A DNA stretch of 64,000 nucleotides. It comes from DASVFB01 sp963815965. Lineage in GTDB: Bacteria; Actinomycetota; Thermoleophilia; Gaiellales; Gaiellaceae. This document shows, one piece after another, positions 17,105 to 25,110 of this stretch; position 1 is the first letter of the stretch; each line of letters begins with the position of its first letter. The notes under the pieces are model-generated. The model saw only the letters and a list, made by a program, of their open reading frames with translations. It was not told where the DNA came from and did no database searches. The stretch is from NCBI GenBank assembly GCA_963815965.1, contig CAWFIT010000001.1, forward strand, positions 558,001 to 622,000, given 5' to 3'. The position numbers and the translations under genes are program-made.

Positions 17105-18439
17105 GTGGAGACGCCGCAATGGGGAGTCGAGCCGGTGCCCGAGCGCCTGCGGGTGCTGGGCCTGTTCGACACCTTTCTGCTCTGGACGAACCTCGGCATC
17201 TCGATCCTCGTCCTCGTCTCGGCGGCGTACCTCGACCTGTCGCTGAAGCAGGCGCTGCTCGCGACACTCGTCGGCGGCCTGATCGGCAACGCGATGCTCG
17301 GCGTCGCGGCCTTGATCGGCGCCGACGCGCGGGTGCCGGCGATGGTGCTGCAGCGCGCGCCGCTCGGTCGGCGTGGCTCGTACCTCGCGACGTCGCTCAA
17401 CGTCCTTCAGTGCCTCGGCTGGGCGACGTTCGAGTTGATCATCATCGCGAGCGCCGCGTCCGCTCTTTCCGACCGCGCGTTCGGCTTCGAGGCGCTGTGG
17501 TTCTGGAAGCTCCTCTTCGGCGCACTCGCGACGGCGCTCGCGCTGCTCGGGCCAATCGGCTTCGTGCGCCGGTTCGTGCGCAAGTTCGCGATCTGGGCGG
17601 TGGCCGCGTCGATCGCCTACCTGGCATGGTGGATCCCGGCGCACAGCGACCTGCACGGCCTCTGGTCGTCGAGCGGCGACCACGACGGCTCGTTCTTCGC
17701 AGGGATGGATCTGATCATCGCGCTGAGCGTCTCGTGGATCCCGCTCGTCGCGGACTACACGCGCTTCTCGACCGGCCGTCGCGCCGCATTCTGGGGCGCG
17801 GGGCTCGGCTACCTGTTCCCCACGCTCTTCCAGTTCGGCTTCGGCGCGATCCTCGTCCTCTCGCACCCGTCGATCAGCGATCCCGTCGACGTCCTGACGA
17901 CGATCGCCGCGGGCGGCGTCGCGAGCTTCCTGGCGCTGCTCGCCCTGACCGTCGACGAGACGGACGAGGCGTTCGCGAACGTCTACTCGACGGCGATGTC
18001 GCTGCAGAACTTCGCCCCGGCGTTCTCTCAGCGCGCGCTGATCGTCGGCTGCGCGGTCATCTCGACGGCCGGCGCGCTCTCGTTCAACCTGACGCAGTAC
18101 CCGCAATTCCTCTACCTGCTCGGCGCGTTCTTCGTCCCGCTGTTCGGCGTGTTGCTGGCCGACTGGATCCAGCGCGGCATGAGCTACACGCGCGAGGACG
18201 TGTTCGGCGGGCCGGCGTTTCGGCCGGCGATGATCGGCTCGTGGCTGTGCGGCTTCGCGCTGTACGAGTGGCTCGCGCAGTCGCAGGGTCTCGGCTTCTG
18301 GACGAACTTCCTCGGCAAGCTGCATCCGCTCGATTCGCAGATCGGCGCATCGCTGCCGAGCTTCGCCCTCTCGTTCGCGCTCGCATCGGTCGCAGGGCTC
18401 GTGGCGCGTCGCGGCGTCGTCGCCGCCGCGGAGGGCTGA
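17105..18439 (+). CDS. cytX: NCS1-family permease under TPP control, probable hydroxymethylpyrimidine transporter CytX
   Basis: A 444-residue, roughly 12-segment membrane protein of the purine-cytosine permease (NCS1) family (LFDTFLLWTNLGISILVLV near the N-terminus). The TPP riboswitch directly upstream ties it to thiamine supply. NCS1 members in this position are known as CytX, thought to import the thiamine pyrimidine moiety HMP. The start is the GTG at 17105 with SD AAGGGAG inside the riboswitch. A sugar-kinase-family gene follows 12 nt later and may phosphorylate the imported compound. The substrate is inferred from regulation, not from binding-site residues. Confidence 0.85.
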   Translation: METPQWGVEPVPERLRVLGLFDTFLLWTNLGISILVLVSAAYLDLSLKQALLATLVGGLIGNAMLGVAALIGADARVPAMVLQRAPLGRRGSYLATSLNVLQCLGWATFELIIIASAASALSDRAFGFEALWFWKLLFGALATALALLGPIGFVRRFVRKFAIWAVAASIAYLAWWIPAHSDLHGLWSSSGDHDGSFFAGMDLIIALSVSWIPLVADYTRFSTGRRAAFWGAGLGYLFPTLFQFGFGAILVLSHPSISDPVDVLTTIAAGGVASFLALLALTVDETDEAFANVYSTAMSLQNFAPAFSQRALIVGCAVISTAGALSFNLTQYPQFLYLLGAFFVPLFGVLLADWIQRGMSYTREDVFGGPAFRPAMIGSWLCGFALYEWLAQSQGLGFWTNFLGKLHPLDSQIGASLPSFALSFALASVAGLVARRGVVAAAEG

Positions 18440-18451
18440 GAATGGACGGCC

Positions 18452-19201
18452 GTGCTCGCAGTCGTGGGCAATCTCTCGATCGACCGGGTCGACGGTGGGC
18501 CGCCGCGCATCGGCGGAGGCCCGTACTACGCGGCCCGTGCGCTCCGCCTGCTCGCTGCGCGCGGTGAGGTCGTCGCCCGCTGCGGTGACACCGACAGGCG
18601 CTTTCTCGGTCCGCGGCTCGCAGCGCTCGGACTGCCGACGACGCTTCTCCACGCCGACCGCACGACGACGTTCTCTTTCGACTACGACGGGGACAAGCGA
18701 CGGATGAACGTCGACGCGATCGGCGATCCGTGGACTCCGCGCGATGCGCGCGCGGTCGACAGCCGCGTTCGCTGGCTGCAGGTCGCGCCGCTCCTCCGCT
18801 CCGACTTCCCCGTGGAGACGCTGGCCGTGCTCGCACGAGGACGGCGGCTCCTCTTCGACGGGCAGGGACTCGTGCGCCGGGCGGAGGCCGGGGCGCTCGA
18901 GCTCGACGGGGACTTCGATCCCGACGTTCTGCGCTACGTGACCGTCCTCAAGCTCGACGAGGAAGAAGCGGCGATCGTCGGCGACGTCGACGTCCCGGAG
19001 CGCATCGTCACCCTCGGCTCGCGCGGCGCGTTGTTGTACGCGGACGGTCTGGAGACGGTCGTCAAGGCTCAGCCGCTCGCGCGCGACCCGACGGGCGCCG
19101 GCGACGCGTTCTCGGCCGCGTACCTCGTCTCGCGCGCGGCGGGCCACTCTCCGGCGGCGTCCGCGCGCCGGGCGACGTCTGTCGTGGGCGCCGCGCTGTG
19201 A
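18452..19201 (+). CDS. PfkB-family carbohydrate/pyrimidine kinase
   Basis: A 249-residue ribokinase-fold kinase. The family signatures are VVGNLSIDRVDG with a GGGPYYAARAL-type motif at the start and DPTGAGDAFSAAYL with catalytic Asp218 near the end. It starts with GTG 12 nt after the CytX-like permease, so it probably shares the TPP-controlled transcript. A kinase for the imported pyrimidine (ThiD-like role) is possible but speculative. The fold is shared with ribokinase, adenosine and fructose kinases, and this protein is shorter than most of them. Confidence 0.8.
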   Translation: MLAVVGNLSIDRVDGGPPRIGGGPYYAARALRLLAARGEVVARCGDTDRRFLGPRLAALGLPTTLLHADRTTTFSFDYDGDKRRMNVDAIGDPWTPRDARAVDSRVRWLQVAPLLRSDFPVETLAVLARGRRLLFDGQGLVRRAEAGALELDGDFDPDVLRYVTVLKLDEEEAAIVGDVDVPERIVTLGSRGALLYADGLETVVKAQPLARDPTGAGDAFSAAYLVSRAAGHSPAASARRATSVVGAAL

Positions 19202-19587
19202 CGAAGGCGGTCGTGCAGACGGACCTCGGCGCGTTCGCGGTCGACCTCGAGACGGAGGAGCTCGAGCCCGCCGACGAAAGCCCCGAGCCGAAGGCCTTCA
19301 CCACGGACCTTCCGCGTGTCCTCGGCGGTGACACGGTCGGCTCGACGGTCGTCGCGGTCGTCGACCGGAAGCCGCCGCTGATGATCTCGCACGACGCTGG
19401 CATCACGTGGCGTGAGGCCGGCGCTGGACTTCCACAGGGCCGCGCCGTCGCGATCGACGAGGACGACCCAGACCTGATCGTCTACGCGTCGCGTAACCGC
19501 CTCCACGTCTCGACGAACGGAGGCGTCTTCTGGCGCGCATTAGCGGTTGAGCTTCCCGAGATCGAGGCGGTCGCGCTCAGTCCCTAG
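19198..19587 (+). CDS. BNR/sialidase-like repeat protein, small
   Basis: 129 residues starting at a GTG that overlaps the kinase stop codon by 4 nt, implying coupling. Two Asp-box-like motifs are visible, SHDAGITWREAG and STNGGVFWRAL, as in short beta-propeller (Ycf48/BNR) proteins. That is enough for only two blades, so it may be a fragment or may oligomerise. No signal peptide is seen. Function is unknown. Confidence 0.65.
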   Translation: MTKAVVQTDLGAFAVDLETEELEPADESPEPKAFTTDLPRVLGGDTVGSTVVAVVDRKPPLMISHDAGITWREAGAGLPQGRAVAIDEDDPDLIVYASRNRLHVSTNGGVFWRALAVELPEIEAVALSP

Positions 19588-19689
19588 AAATGTGGAAAGA
19601 CCGCAGCAAATCTGCGGAACTCGCCGAATCGGCCGTCGAGCCTCGTGTCTTACCTTGGACGGAACGACCTCGAGAAGGAGACACCGGCC

Positions 19690-20844
19690 ATGAGCAGCGC
19701 ACCCTACGCATCACCCCCGACGACCATGAGGCACGACAAGGATCCCGGCTCGGGTGCGCTGGTCGCAATCGTCGCGATGATGCTCGGCATCCTCGTGGCC
19801 GTGCTCGGCATCTTCGCCCTGCTGATGTGGCTCGACGCGAGAAACCACAACGACGCCAACAGCTCGAGCTCCACGGCGGCCATGCCGGGAATGACCGCGA
19901 CGACAACCGGCACCGGCGCCATGACGAGCTACGCGGGCGCATCGCCGGCCAACGCGGACGAACTCGCCGCGGCCCACAAGGCGTATCCGGCGGCACTCCC
20001 CGCCGTGGCACCCGGTGCGGTCGCCGACGTCCATCTCGTGCTGAAGGACATCACCGTCGAGATCGCCCCGGGCGTCAAGTACGCGGCCTGGGCATGGGCA
20101 GGCGGAGCTCCCGGCCCCGTCATTCACGTGCGGCAGGGCCAGCTAGTCAAGATCACGCTGACGAACTCCGGTGCAATCCCGCATTCGGTGGACTTCCACG
20201 CGGCGCGCGTAGCGCCCGACAAGGCGTTCACGGACGTGATGCCGGGGAAGTCCGTCAGCTACACGTTCCGCGCAAACGATCCCGGCGTCTTCATGTACCA
20301 CTGCGGGACGAAGCCTGTTCTCATGCACATCGCCAACGGCATGTACGGCGCGATCGTCGTCGAGCCGCCCGCAGGCGTGCTGCCTAAGGTCGACAAGAAC
20401 TACGTGCTCGTCGCGAGCGAGTGGTACCTGAGCTCCGACGGGCTGAAGACGCCTGCGCAGTTCAACATGGACAAGGCGCACGCGCGCACGCCCGACTGGA
20501 TGACCTTCAACGGCTATGCCGGCCAGTACGTCAAGCATCCACTGACCGCGAAGCCCGGTGAGACTGTGCGCTTCTGGGTTGTGGACGCCGGCCCGTCGCT
20601 GGACACCGACTTCCACATCGTGGGCACGGTGCTCAACCGCGCCTGGATCGACTCCGGCCTGACGAACAAGCCGCTCGAGAACGTTCAGACGGTCGCAGTT
20701 CCGGCGGGAGGCGGCGGCGTCTTCGACGTCAAGATCGACACGCCCGGCCTCTACCCGTTCGTCTCACACGCCTTCGCGGCGGTGGACCAGGGCCAGGTCG
20801 GGCTGCTCAACGTCGGCGGCGTGCACGGCACCATGTCCCACTAG
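19690..20844 (+). CDS. nirK: membrane-anchored two-domain copper nitrite reductase-like multicopper oxidase
   Basis: 384 residues: a cytoplasmic tail, one membrane segment (about 22-48), a Met/Ser/Thr-rich linker, then two cupredoxin domains. Type 1 copper ligands H165, C205, H213 and M218 (MYHCGTKPVLMHIANGMYG) and type 2 ligands H170, H204 and H360 (VSHAF) are all present. So are the NirK catalytic pair D168 (HSVDFH) and H309 (DFHIVG). It should reduce nitrite to NO outside the membrane. The residue matching I257 of well-studied NirK is Val. ATG 19690 follows AAGGAG. No nor or nitrate reductase genes are nearby, so a different oxidase function cannot be excluded. Confidence 0.85.
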   Translation: MSSAPYASPPTTMRHDKDPGSGALVAIVAMMLGILVAVLGIFALLMWLDARNHNDANSSSSTAAMPGMTATTTGTGAMTSYAGASPANADELAAAHKAYPAALPAVAPGAVADVHLVLKDITVEIAPGVKYAAWAWAGGAPGPVIHVRQGQLVKITLTNSGAIPHSVDFHAARVAPDKAFTDVMPGKSVSYTFRANDPGVFMYHCGTKPVLMHIANGMYGAIVVEPPAGVLPKVDKNYVLVASEWYLSSDGLKTPAQFNMDKAHARTPDWMTFNGYAGQYVKHPLTAKPGETVRFWVVDAGPSLDTDFHIVGTVLNRAWIDSGLTNKPLENVQTVAVPAGGGGVFDVKIDTPGLYPFVSHAFAAVDQGQVGLLNVGGVHGTMSH

Positions 20845-21683
20845 GGGAGACGGAACTCGCCGCGCGCGACGACGACCGCGCTGCCGCCGACCTCGACGCG
20901 CTCGATCTCGTCGGGCGTGCCGACGGCACGGGCGTAGAGTCGCGAAGGGCGTTTCAGCTCGACGCCCTGCTCGATCTCGATCTCGTCGCCCGACCCGATG
21001 CGGCCATGGCGGAGCAGATGCACGGCGAACGGCCCGGCCGCCGATCCGGTGGCCGGGTCCTCGGCTACACCGCTCCCCGGCGCGAACATGCGGCTCTTCC
21101 AGAGGCCGTCCAGCGGCGCGAAGCAGTAGATGCCGGGCTCGAAGGCGAGCAACTCCTGGAAGTTGGGCGCCAGCGCCGCGACCTCGTCCGCGGACTCCAG
21201 TGCCACGTAGACGAACGACGGCCCGAGGTCGTACCAGTCCACCGGCAGCTGCGACTCGACGCCGAGCACGGAGAGAAGCTCGTCCGCGCGCTCGTACGGG
21301 CGCCAGTTCGGAACCGGCTGGGTCATCCAGCCGAAGGTGATCTGCGCACCCTCGCGCTCGAGGCGCACGGGCACGGTGCCGGAGCCGGTCTCGAGCCGGA
21401 TCTCCTCGAGCTGGAGCGGCTGTCCGAGGACGAATGCCGAGCCGAGCGTCGGGTGCCCTGCGAACGGAAGCTCAGTAGCCGGCGTGAAGATGCGGATGCG
21501 CGCGTGGCCGTCTGCCTCGGGCGGCAGCACGAAGACCGACTCGGAATAGTTCATCTCGCGCGTCAGGGCCTGCATCGTTTCGTCGTCGACCTCGCGCCCA
21601 TCGGTGAACACGGCGAGCTGATTGCCGGTCAGCGGCGTGTCGGTGAAGACGTCGGCGACCACGTAGCGGAGCGTCAGCGGCAC
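20841..21683 (-). CDS. PhzF-family isomerase
   Basis: 280 residues with the PhzF/diaminopimelate-epimerase-like fold. The family N-terminus YVVADVFTDTPLTGNQLAVF is followed by the catalytic-region Glu in MNYSESVFV and the FAGHPTLGSAFVL motif. DPATGSAAGPFAVHLL lies in the second half. No phenazine genes are nearby, so it is probably a general isomerase of unknown substrate. It is convergent with nirK, and the two genes share the palindrome CTAG as overlapping TAG stop codons. Starts with GTG at 21683. Confidence 0.88.
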   Translation of the reverse strand: MPLTLRYVVADVFTDTPLTGNQLAVFTDGREVDDETMQALTREMNYSESVFVLPPEADGHARIRIFTPATELPFAGHPTLGSAFVLGQPLQLEEIRLETGSGTVPVRLEREGAQITFGWMTQPVPNWRPYERADELLSVLGVESQLPVDWYDLGPSFVYVALESADEVAALAPNFQELLAFEPGIYCFAPLDGLWKSRMFAPGSGVAEDPATGSAAGPFAVHLLRHGRIGSGDEIEIEQGVELKRPSRLYARAVGTPDEIERVEVGGSAVVVARGEFRLP

Positions 21684-21717
21684 AGCGTCATCCTGACACG
21701 CCTAGGCTTCACCCCGA

Positions 21718-22110
21718 ATGCGCGTCTATCTCGTTCGCCACGCGGAGGCTGAGCCCGGCGAGCCGGACGAGCTTCGGACGCTGACTCCGCACGGCCGGTG
21801 GCAGGCGAAAGATTTGGGTGAGCGCTTCGCGCGTCGCGGGATCCGTCCCGAGGTCGTGCTGTCGAGCCCGTTACTGCGCGCACGCCAGACGGCCGAGGCG
21901 ATCGCGACCGAAGCGGGCGTCGCGGCCGAACCGGAGGAACGCCTCGCGCCGGGCGCGACGGCGGACGACGTACGCGCCGTGGTCGCCGGGCGTGGCGACA
22001 CCGTCGTCGTGGTCGGTCACCAGCCCGACTGCGGACAGATCGCCGCAGCGATCAGCGGCGAGCCCGCGCCCGCGTTTCCGGCCGCAGGCGTGTGCGAGCT
22101 CGACCTGTGA
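21718..22110 (+). CDS. sixA: SixA-type phosphohistidine phosphatase (histidine phosphatase family)
   Basis: A 130-residue minimal histidine phosphatase: the RHG-type motif LVRHAEAEPGEP has the nucleophilic His8, and VVVVGHQPDC supplies the second catalytic His. The size and lack of extra domains match SixA, which removes phosphate from phosphohistidine in signalling proteins. Its stop overlaps the GTG of the ABC ATPase by 4 nt, linking it to that exporter operon. The target is unknown. Confidence 0.82.
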   Translation: MRVYLVRHAEAEPGEPDELRTLTPHGRWQAKDLGERFARRGIRPEVVLSSPLLRARQTAEAIATEAGVAAEPEERLAPGATADDVRAVVAGRGDTVVVVGHQPDCGQIAAAISGEPAPAFPAAGVCELDL

Positions 22111-22940
22111 CCGCCGTAGCCGTCGACGACCTGCGCAAGAGCTACGGCGGGCACGAGGCGTTGCGCGGCATCAGCTTCGAGATTGGCGAAGGCGAGGTCT
22201 TCTCGCTGCTCGGGCCCAACGGCGCAGGCAAGACGACCACGATCGAGATCCTCGAGGGCTACCGCGAGCGGGACGGAGGCGACGTCTCGGTGCTCGGCGT
22301 CGACCCCGCGCACGCGTCGAGCGCATGGCGCGGGCGGATCGGCGTCGTGCTGCAGTCCTCGGCGATGTACGAAACCCTGACCGTGCGTGAGAGCCTCGCG
22401 CTCTTCGCGGGCTACTACAGGCGGCCGCGACCGGTCGACGAGGTTGTCTCCGTCGTCGGTCTCGAGGAGAAGAGGGACTCGCTCGTTCGCAGGCTGTCGG
22501 GCGGGCAGCGGCGGCGGCTCGATTTCGGACTCGCGCTCGTCGGCGACCCGGAGCTGATCTTCCTCGACGAACCGACGACCGGCTTCGATCCCGCCGCGCG
22601 ACGGAACGCGTGGCAGACGATCCGCTCGCTGCGAGAGCTCGGCAAAACGATCCTGCTGACGACGCACTACCTGGACGAGGCGGAGCAACTCTCCGATCGC
22701 GTCGCGGTGCTGCGCGAAGGCCGCATCGTCGCCACCGGGACGCCCGCCGACCTGACACGGACGCCTGCGACGGAGATCCGCTATCGCGAGAACGGCAAGG
22801 AGGTCGTCCTGCGTACGGAGACGCCGACGCGCGTGCTCGCCGAACTGACCGCGCGCGCCGCAGAGCAGGGCCGCGAGCTCGAAGGCCTCGAGGTACGGCG
22901 GCCGTCGCTCGAAGAGGTCTATCTCGAGCTGACCGAATGA
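22107..22940 (+). CDS. ABC-2 type exporter ATP-binding protein
   Basis: 277 residues from the GTG at 22107. Walker A is GPNGAGKTTT, the Q-loop is VVLQSSAMYETLT, the signature is LSGGQRRRLD and Walker B is LIFLDEPTTGFDP. The switch His is in LTTHYLDEAEQL. It belongs to the drug/Nod-type exporter ATPases (DrrA-like) that pair with a single ABC-2 permease. It is coupled to genes on both sides by 4-nt overlaps. The exported substrate is unknown. Confidence 0.92.
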   Translation: MTAVAVDDLRKSYGGHEALRGISFEIGEGEVFSLLGPNGAGKTTTIEILEGYRERDGGDVSVLGVDPAHASSAWRGRIGVVLQSSAMYETLTVRESLALFAGYYRRPRPVDEVVSVVGLEEKRDSLVRRLSGGQRRRLDFGLALVGDPELIFLDEPTTGFDPAARRNAWQTIRSLRELGKTILLTTHYLDEAEQLSDRVAVLREGRIVATGTPADLTRTPATEIRYRENGKEVVLRTETPTRVLAELTARAAEQGRELEGLEVRRPSLEEVYLELTE

Positions 22941-23686
22941 CGCTGTTCGTGCACGAACTGCGAGGGCAGCTCAAGCTGTACAGGCGCAGCAAGGAACTTG
23001 CGTTCTTCACGTTTCTGTTGCCGCTGCTTCTCTTCGTGTTGATCGGCTCGCAGTATGGCAACGACAAGATCGGCGGCGTTCGCGGCGCCGACTTCCTCGA
23101 GGCCGGGATGATCGGCTACGGCCTCGCCTCGACGGCGTTTGCCGGACTCGCGATCTTCCTCGTGATCCGGCGCGAGTCGGGGATCCTCAAGCGCGTGCGC
23201 GGGACCCCGCTGCCGGCGTCGACCTACCTCGGCGCAGTCCTCGTCTCGACGCTGATCGCGTTCATGTTGAACTGCGCGTGCTTGATCGCGATCGGACGCG
23301 GGGCGTTCTCGGTGCCGATGCCCGAGCACTGGCTCTCGCTGGTCTTGACGCTGCTGCTTGGCGCTGCCGCCTTCGCAGCGCTTGGACTCGCGATGACGGT
23401 GATCGTCCACTCCGCCGAGGGAGCGTCGGCGACGGTCAACGCGATCTACCTGCCGATGGTGTTCATCTCCGGCTCGTTCTTCTCGCCGCACTCGTTTCCG
23501 CCGTACCTGCGCGCGATCGCAGACGTGCTTCCGCTCACGTACTTCATCCGGCTGACCCGCGACGTGATGCTGCACGGGCACCAGTTCTGGGACAACTGGG
23601 GCGACGTCGGCGTGGTCGCTGCCTGGGGCGCGTTCGGCGCGATTGTCGCTATTTGGCGCTTTCGCTGGGAACCGGCCGAGCGTTAG
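22937..23686 (+). CDS. ABC-2 type exporter permease
   Basis: 249 residues with about six membrane segments and the ABC-2 layout: a cytoplasmic N-terminus (ELRGQLKLYRRSKELAFFTF), a first helix and a re-entrant region. The late motif SGSFFSPHSFPPYLRAIADV ends in LPLTYFIRLTRD, typical of DrrB-like permeases. Its ATG overlaps the ATPase stop (ATGA). Together they form a half-transporter pair that probably dimerises for efflux of a lipid or drug-like compound. Confidence 0.88.
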   Translation: MTLFVHELRGQLKLYRRSKELAFFTFLLPLLLFVLIGSQYGNDKIGGVRGADFLEAGMIGYGLASTAFAGLAIFLVIRRESGILKRVRGTPLPASTYLGAVLVSTLIAFMLNCACLIAIGRGAFSVPMPEHWLSLVLTLLLGAAAFAALGLAMTVIVHSAEGASATVNAIYLPMVFISGSFFSPHSFPPYLRAIADVLPLTYFIRLTRDVMLHGHQFWDNWGDVGVVAAWGAFGAIVAIWRFRWEPAER

Positions 23687-23716
23687 GTCCGGCGCGACAT
23701 CGGGGAAAGGGAACGC

Positions 23717-24043
23717 ATGCTGGATCTCAACCGCGTGCTCGCGTTCGCCGTCGAGCCGTCACCGCCTCCGTGCGAGGTGCGCGTCAACTTCGGCCTCTTC
23801 GCCGGCCGCAAGGTCACTTCCGCGGAGATCGACGACCTCGCGCGAGCCCTCGTGCCGCAGTTCGGACGCGTCGTCATCGTCGCCGAGGAGCGGCACGAGG
23901 TGTCGACGCAGTCGGAGATGTCCGTGCATCAGCTGAGGATCGAGTTGCCCGCGGGCGCCGACACCGACCGCGTCGTCGTGCTCGCCGAGCACTGGGCGCA
24001 GAGCTGCATCGCCGACCGGCACGCCGAGATCAACGAGCCTTAG
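23717..24043 (+). CDS. conserved hypothetical protein
   Basis: 108 residues, soluble, no recognised domain. Segments such as VNFGLFAGRKVTSAEIDDLA and FGRVVIVAEERHE look like a ferredoxin-like alpha/beta fold. It follows the exporter permease by 30 nt and precedes the ATP-grasp gene, so it may be the last gene of the exporter transcript. No function can be assigned. Confidence 0.6.
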   Translation: MLDLNRVLAFAVEPSPPPCEVRVNFGLFAGRKVTSAEIDDLARALVPQFGRVVIVAEERHEVSTQSEMSVHQLRIELPAGADTDRVVVLAEHWAQSCIADRHAEINEP

Positions 24044-24081
24044 CGGAACAAGCAAGCCGCTGCGGACGTTTCCAGGCACAC

Positions 24082-25110
24082 GTGGACCGTCCCCTCGCGA
24101 TCCTCTACGAGCATCGCCTCTGGTTCGAGCCGCTCTTCGCGGAGCTTGAACAGCGCGGGATTGCGTACGAGCGGCTCCACGCGGAACGACATACGTTCGA
24201 TCCCGCGGAGCCCGCGAGCCCGTACTCGCTCGTCGTGAACCGGATGAGCCCGTCGGCATGGACGCGCGGCAACGCGAGCGCGATCTTCAATGCGCTCGAC
24301 TACCTTGCGTACCTCGACGGGATCGGTGCGAAGGTGCTCAACGGCTACGGCCCGTACAGCTACGAGCTGTCGAAGGCGCGGCAGTGCGCGCTCTTCGCGC
24401 GGCTCGGCATTCGCTTTCCGCGCACGCGCGTGATCAACGATCCCGCGGTTGCTGTGGAAGCTGCGGCGGGCCTGCGCTTCCCCGTGCTCGTGAAGCCGAA
24501 TATCGGCGGCAGCGGCGCGGGCATCGTGTCGTTCGACAGCGTCGAGGAGCTCGAGGACGCCGAGCTCGACCTCGGGCTCGACCGTACCGCGCTCCTGCAG
24601 GAGCGGATCCCTGCCCGAGACGAATCGATCGTTCGCATCGAGATCCTCGGCGGCGAGCTGTTGTACGCGATCCGCATCCTGCTTGTGCCGGGCAGCTTCA
24701 ACCTTTGCCCGGCTGACTACTGCGAGCTGCCGGGCGTCGCCGACGGCGTCTCGGGTCGCGGCCTGCCGATCGAGGCATTCGACCCGCCGGCCGGCGTCGT
24801 CGCCGACGCGAAGCGGATCGCCAACGCAGCCGGCATGGAGGTCTGTGGGATCGAGTACGTCGTCGACGAGCGCGACGGGCTTCCGTACTTCTACGACCTG
24901 AACGCGCTCTCGAACTTCGTCGCCGACGCGCCGAACGTGATCGGATTCGATCCGTTCGTGAACCTCGTCGACCTGATCGTCGAGCTAGCGGGCGAGGCTC
25001 CGGTACAGGTCGGCCGTCCGCTCGGCGATCGTCCGCCACGAGAAGTGCTCGACGGCGCGCTTGCGGCCCGCCTTGCCGAAGCGCGCAGCCAGCTCGGGGT
25101 CGCCGAGTAG
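24082..25110 (+). CDS. ATP-grasp ligase, RimK-like
   Basis: 342 residues from a GTG at 24082. The pre-ATP-grasp domain (about 1-95) is followed by the ATP-binding lobe (FPVLVKPNIGGSGAG) and metal-binding residues in the C-terminal half (CGIEYVVDERDGLPYFYDLN). This is the RimK/glutathione-synthetase-like layout, forming an amide between a carboxylate and an amine or amino acid. The last 40 or so residues lie antisense to the end of the glycogen synthase gene and look like read-through. The family boundary is near LVDLIVELA at about 24990. The substrate is unknown. Confidence 0.75.
   Translation: MDRPLAILYEHRLWFEPLFAELEQRGIAYERLHAERHTFDPAEPASPYSLVVNRMSPSAWTRGNASAIFNALDYLAYLDGIGAKVLNGYGPYSYELSKARQCALFARLGIRFPRTRVINDPAVAVEAAAGLRFPVLVKPNIGGSGAGIVSFDSVEELEDAELDLGLDRTALLQERIPARDESIVRIEILGGELLYAIRILLVPGSFNLCPADYCELPGVADGVSGRGLPIEAFDPPAGVVADAKRIANAAGMEVCGIEYVVDERDGLPYFYDLNALSNFVADAPNVIGFDPFVNLVDLIVELAGEAPVQVGRPLGDRPPREVLDGALAARLAEARSQLGVAE

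Noticed and set aside
17081..19147. 688-codon open frame antisense to cytX and the PfkB kinase
   Set aside because: Low-complexity Arg/Glu-rich product typical of antisense frames in GC-rich DNA. The opposite strand has a riboswitch and two recognisable genes.
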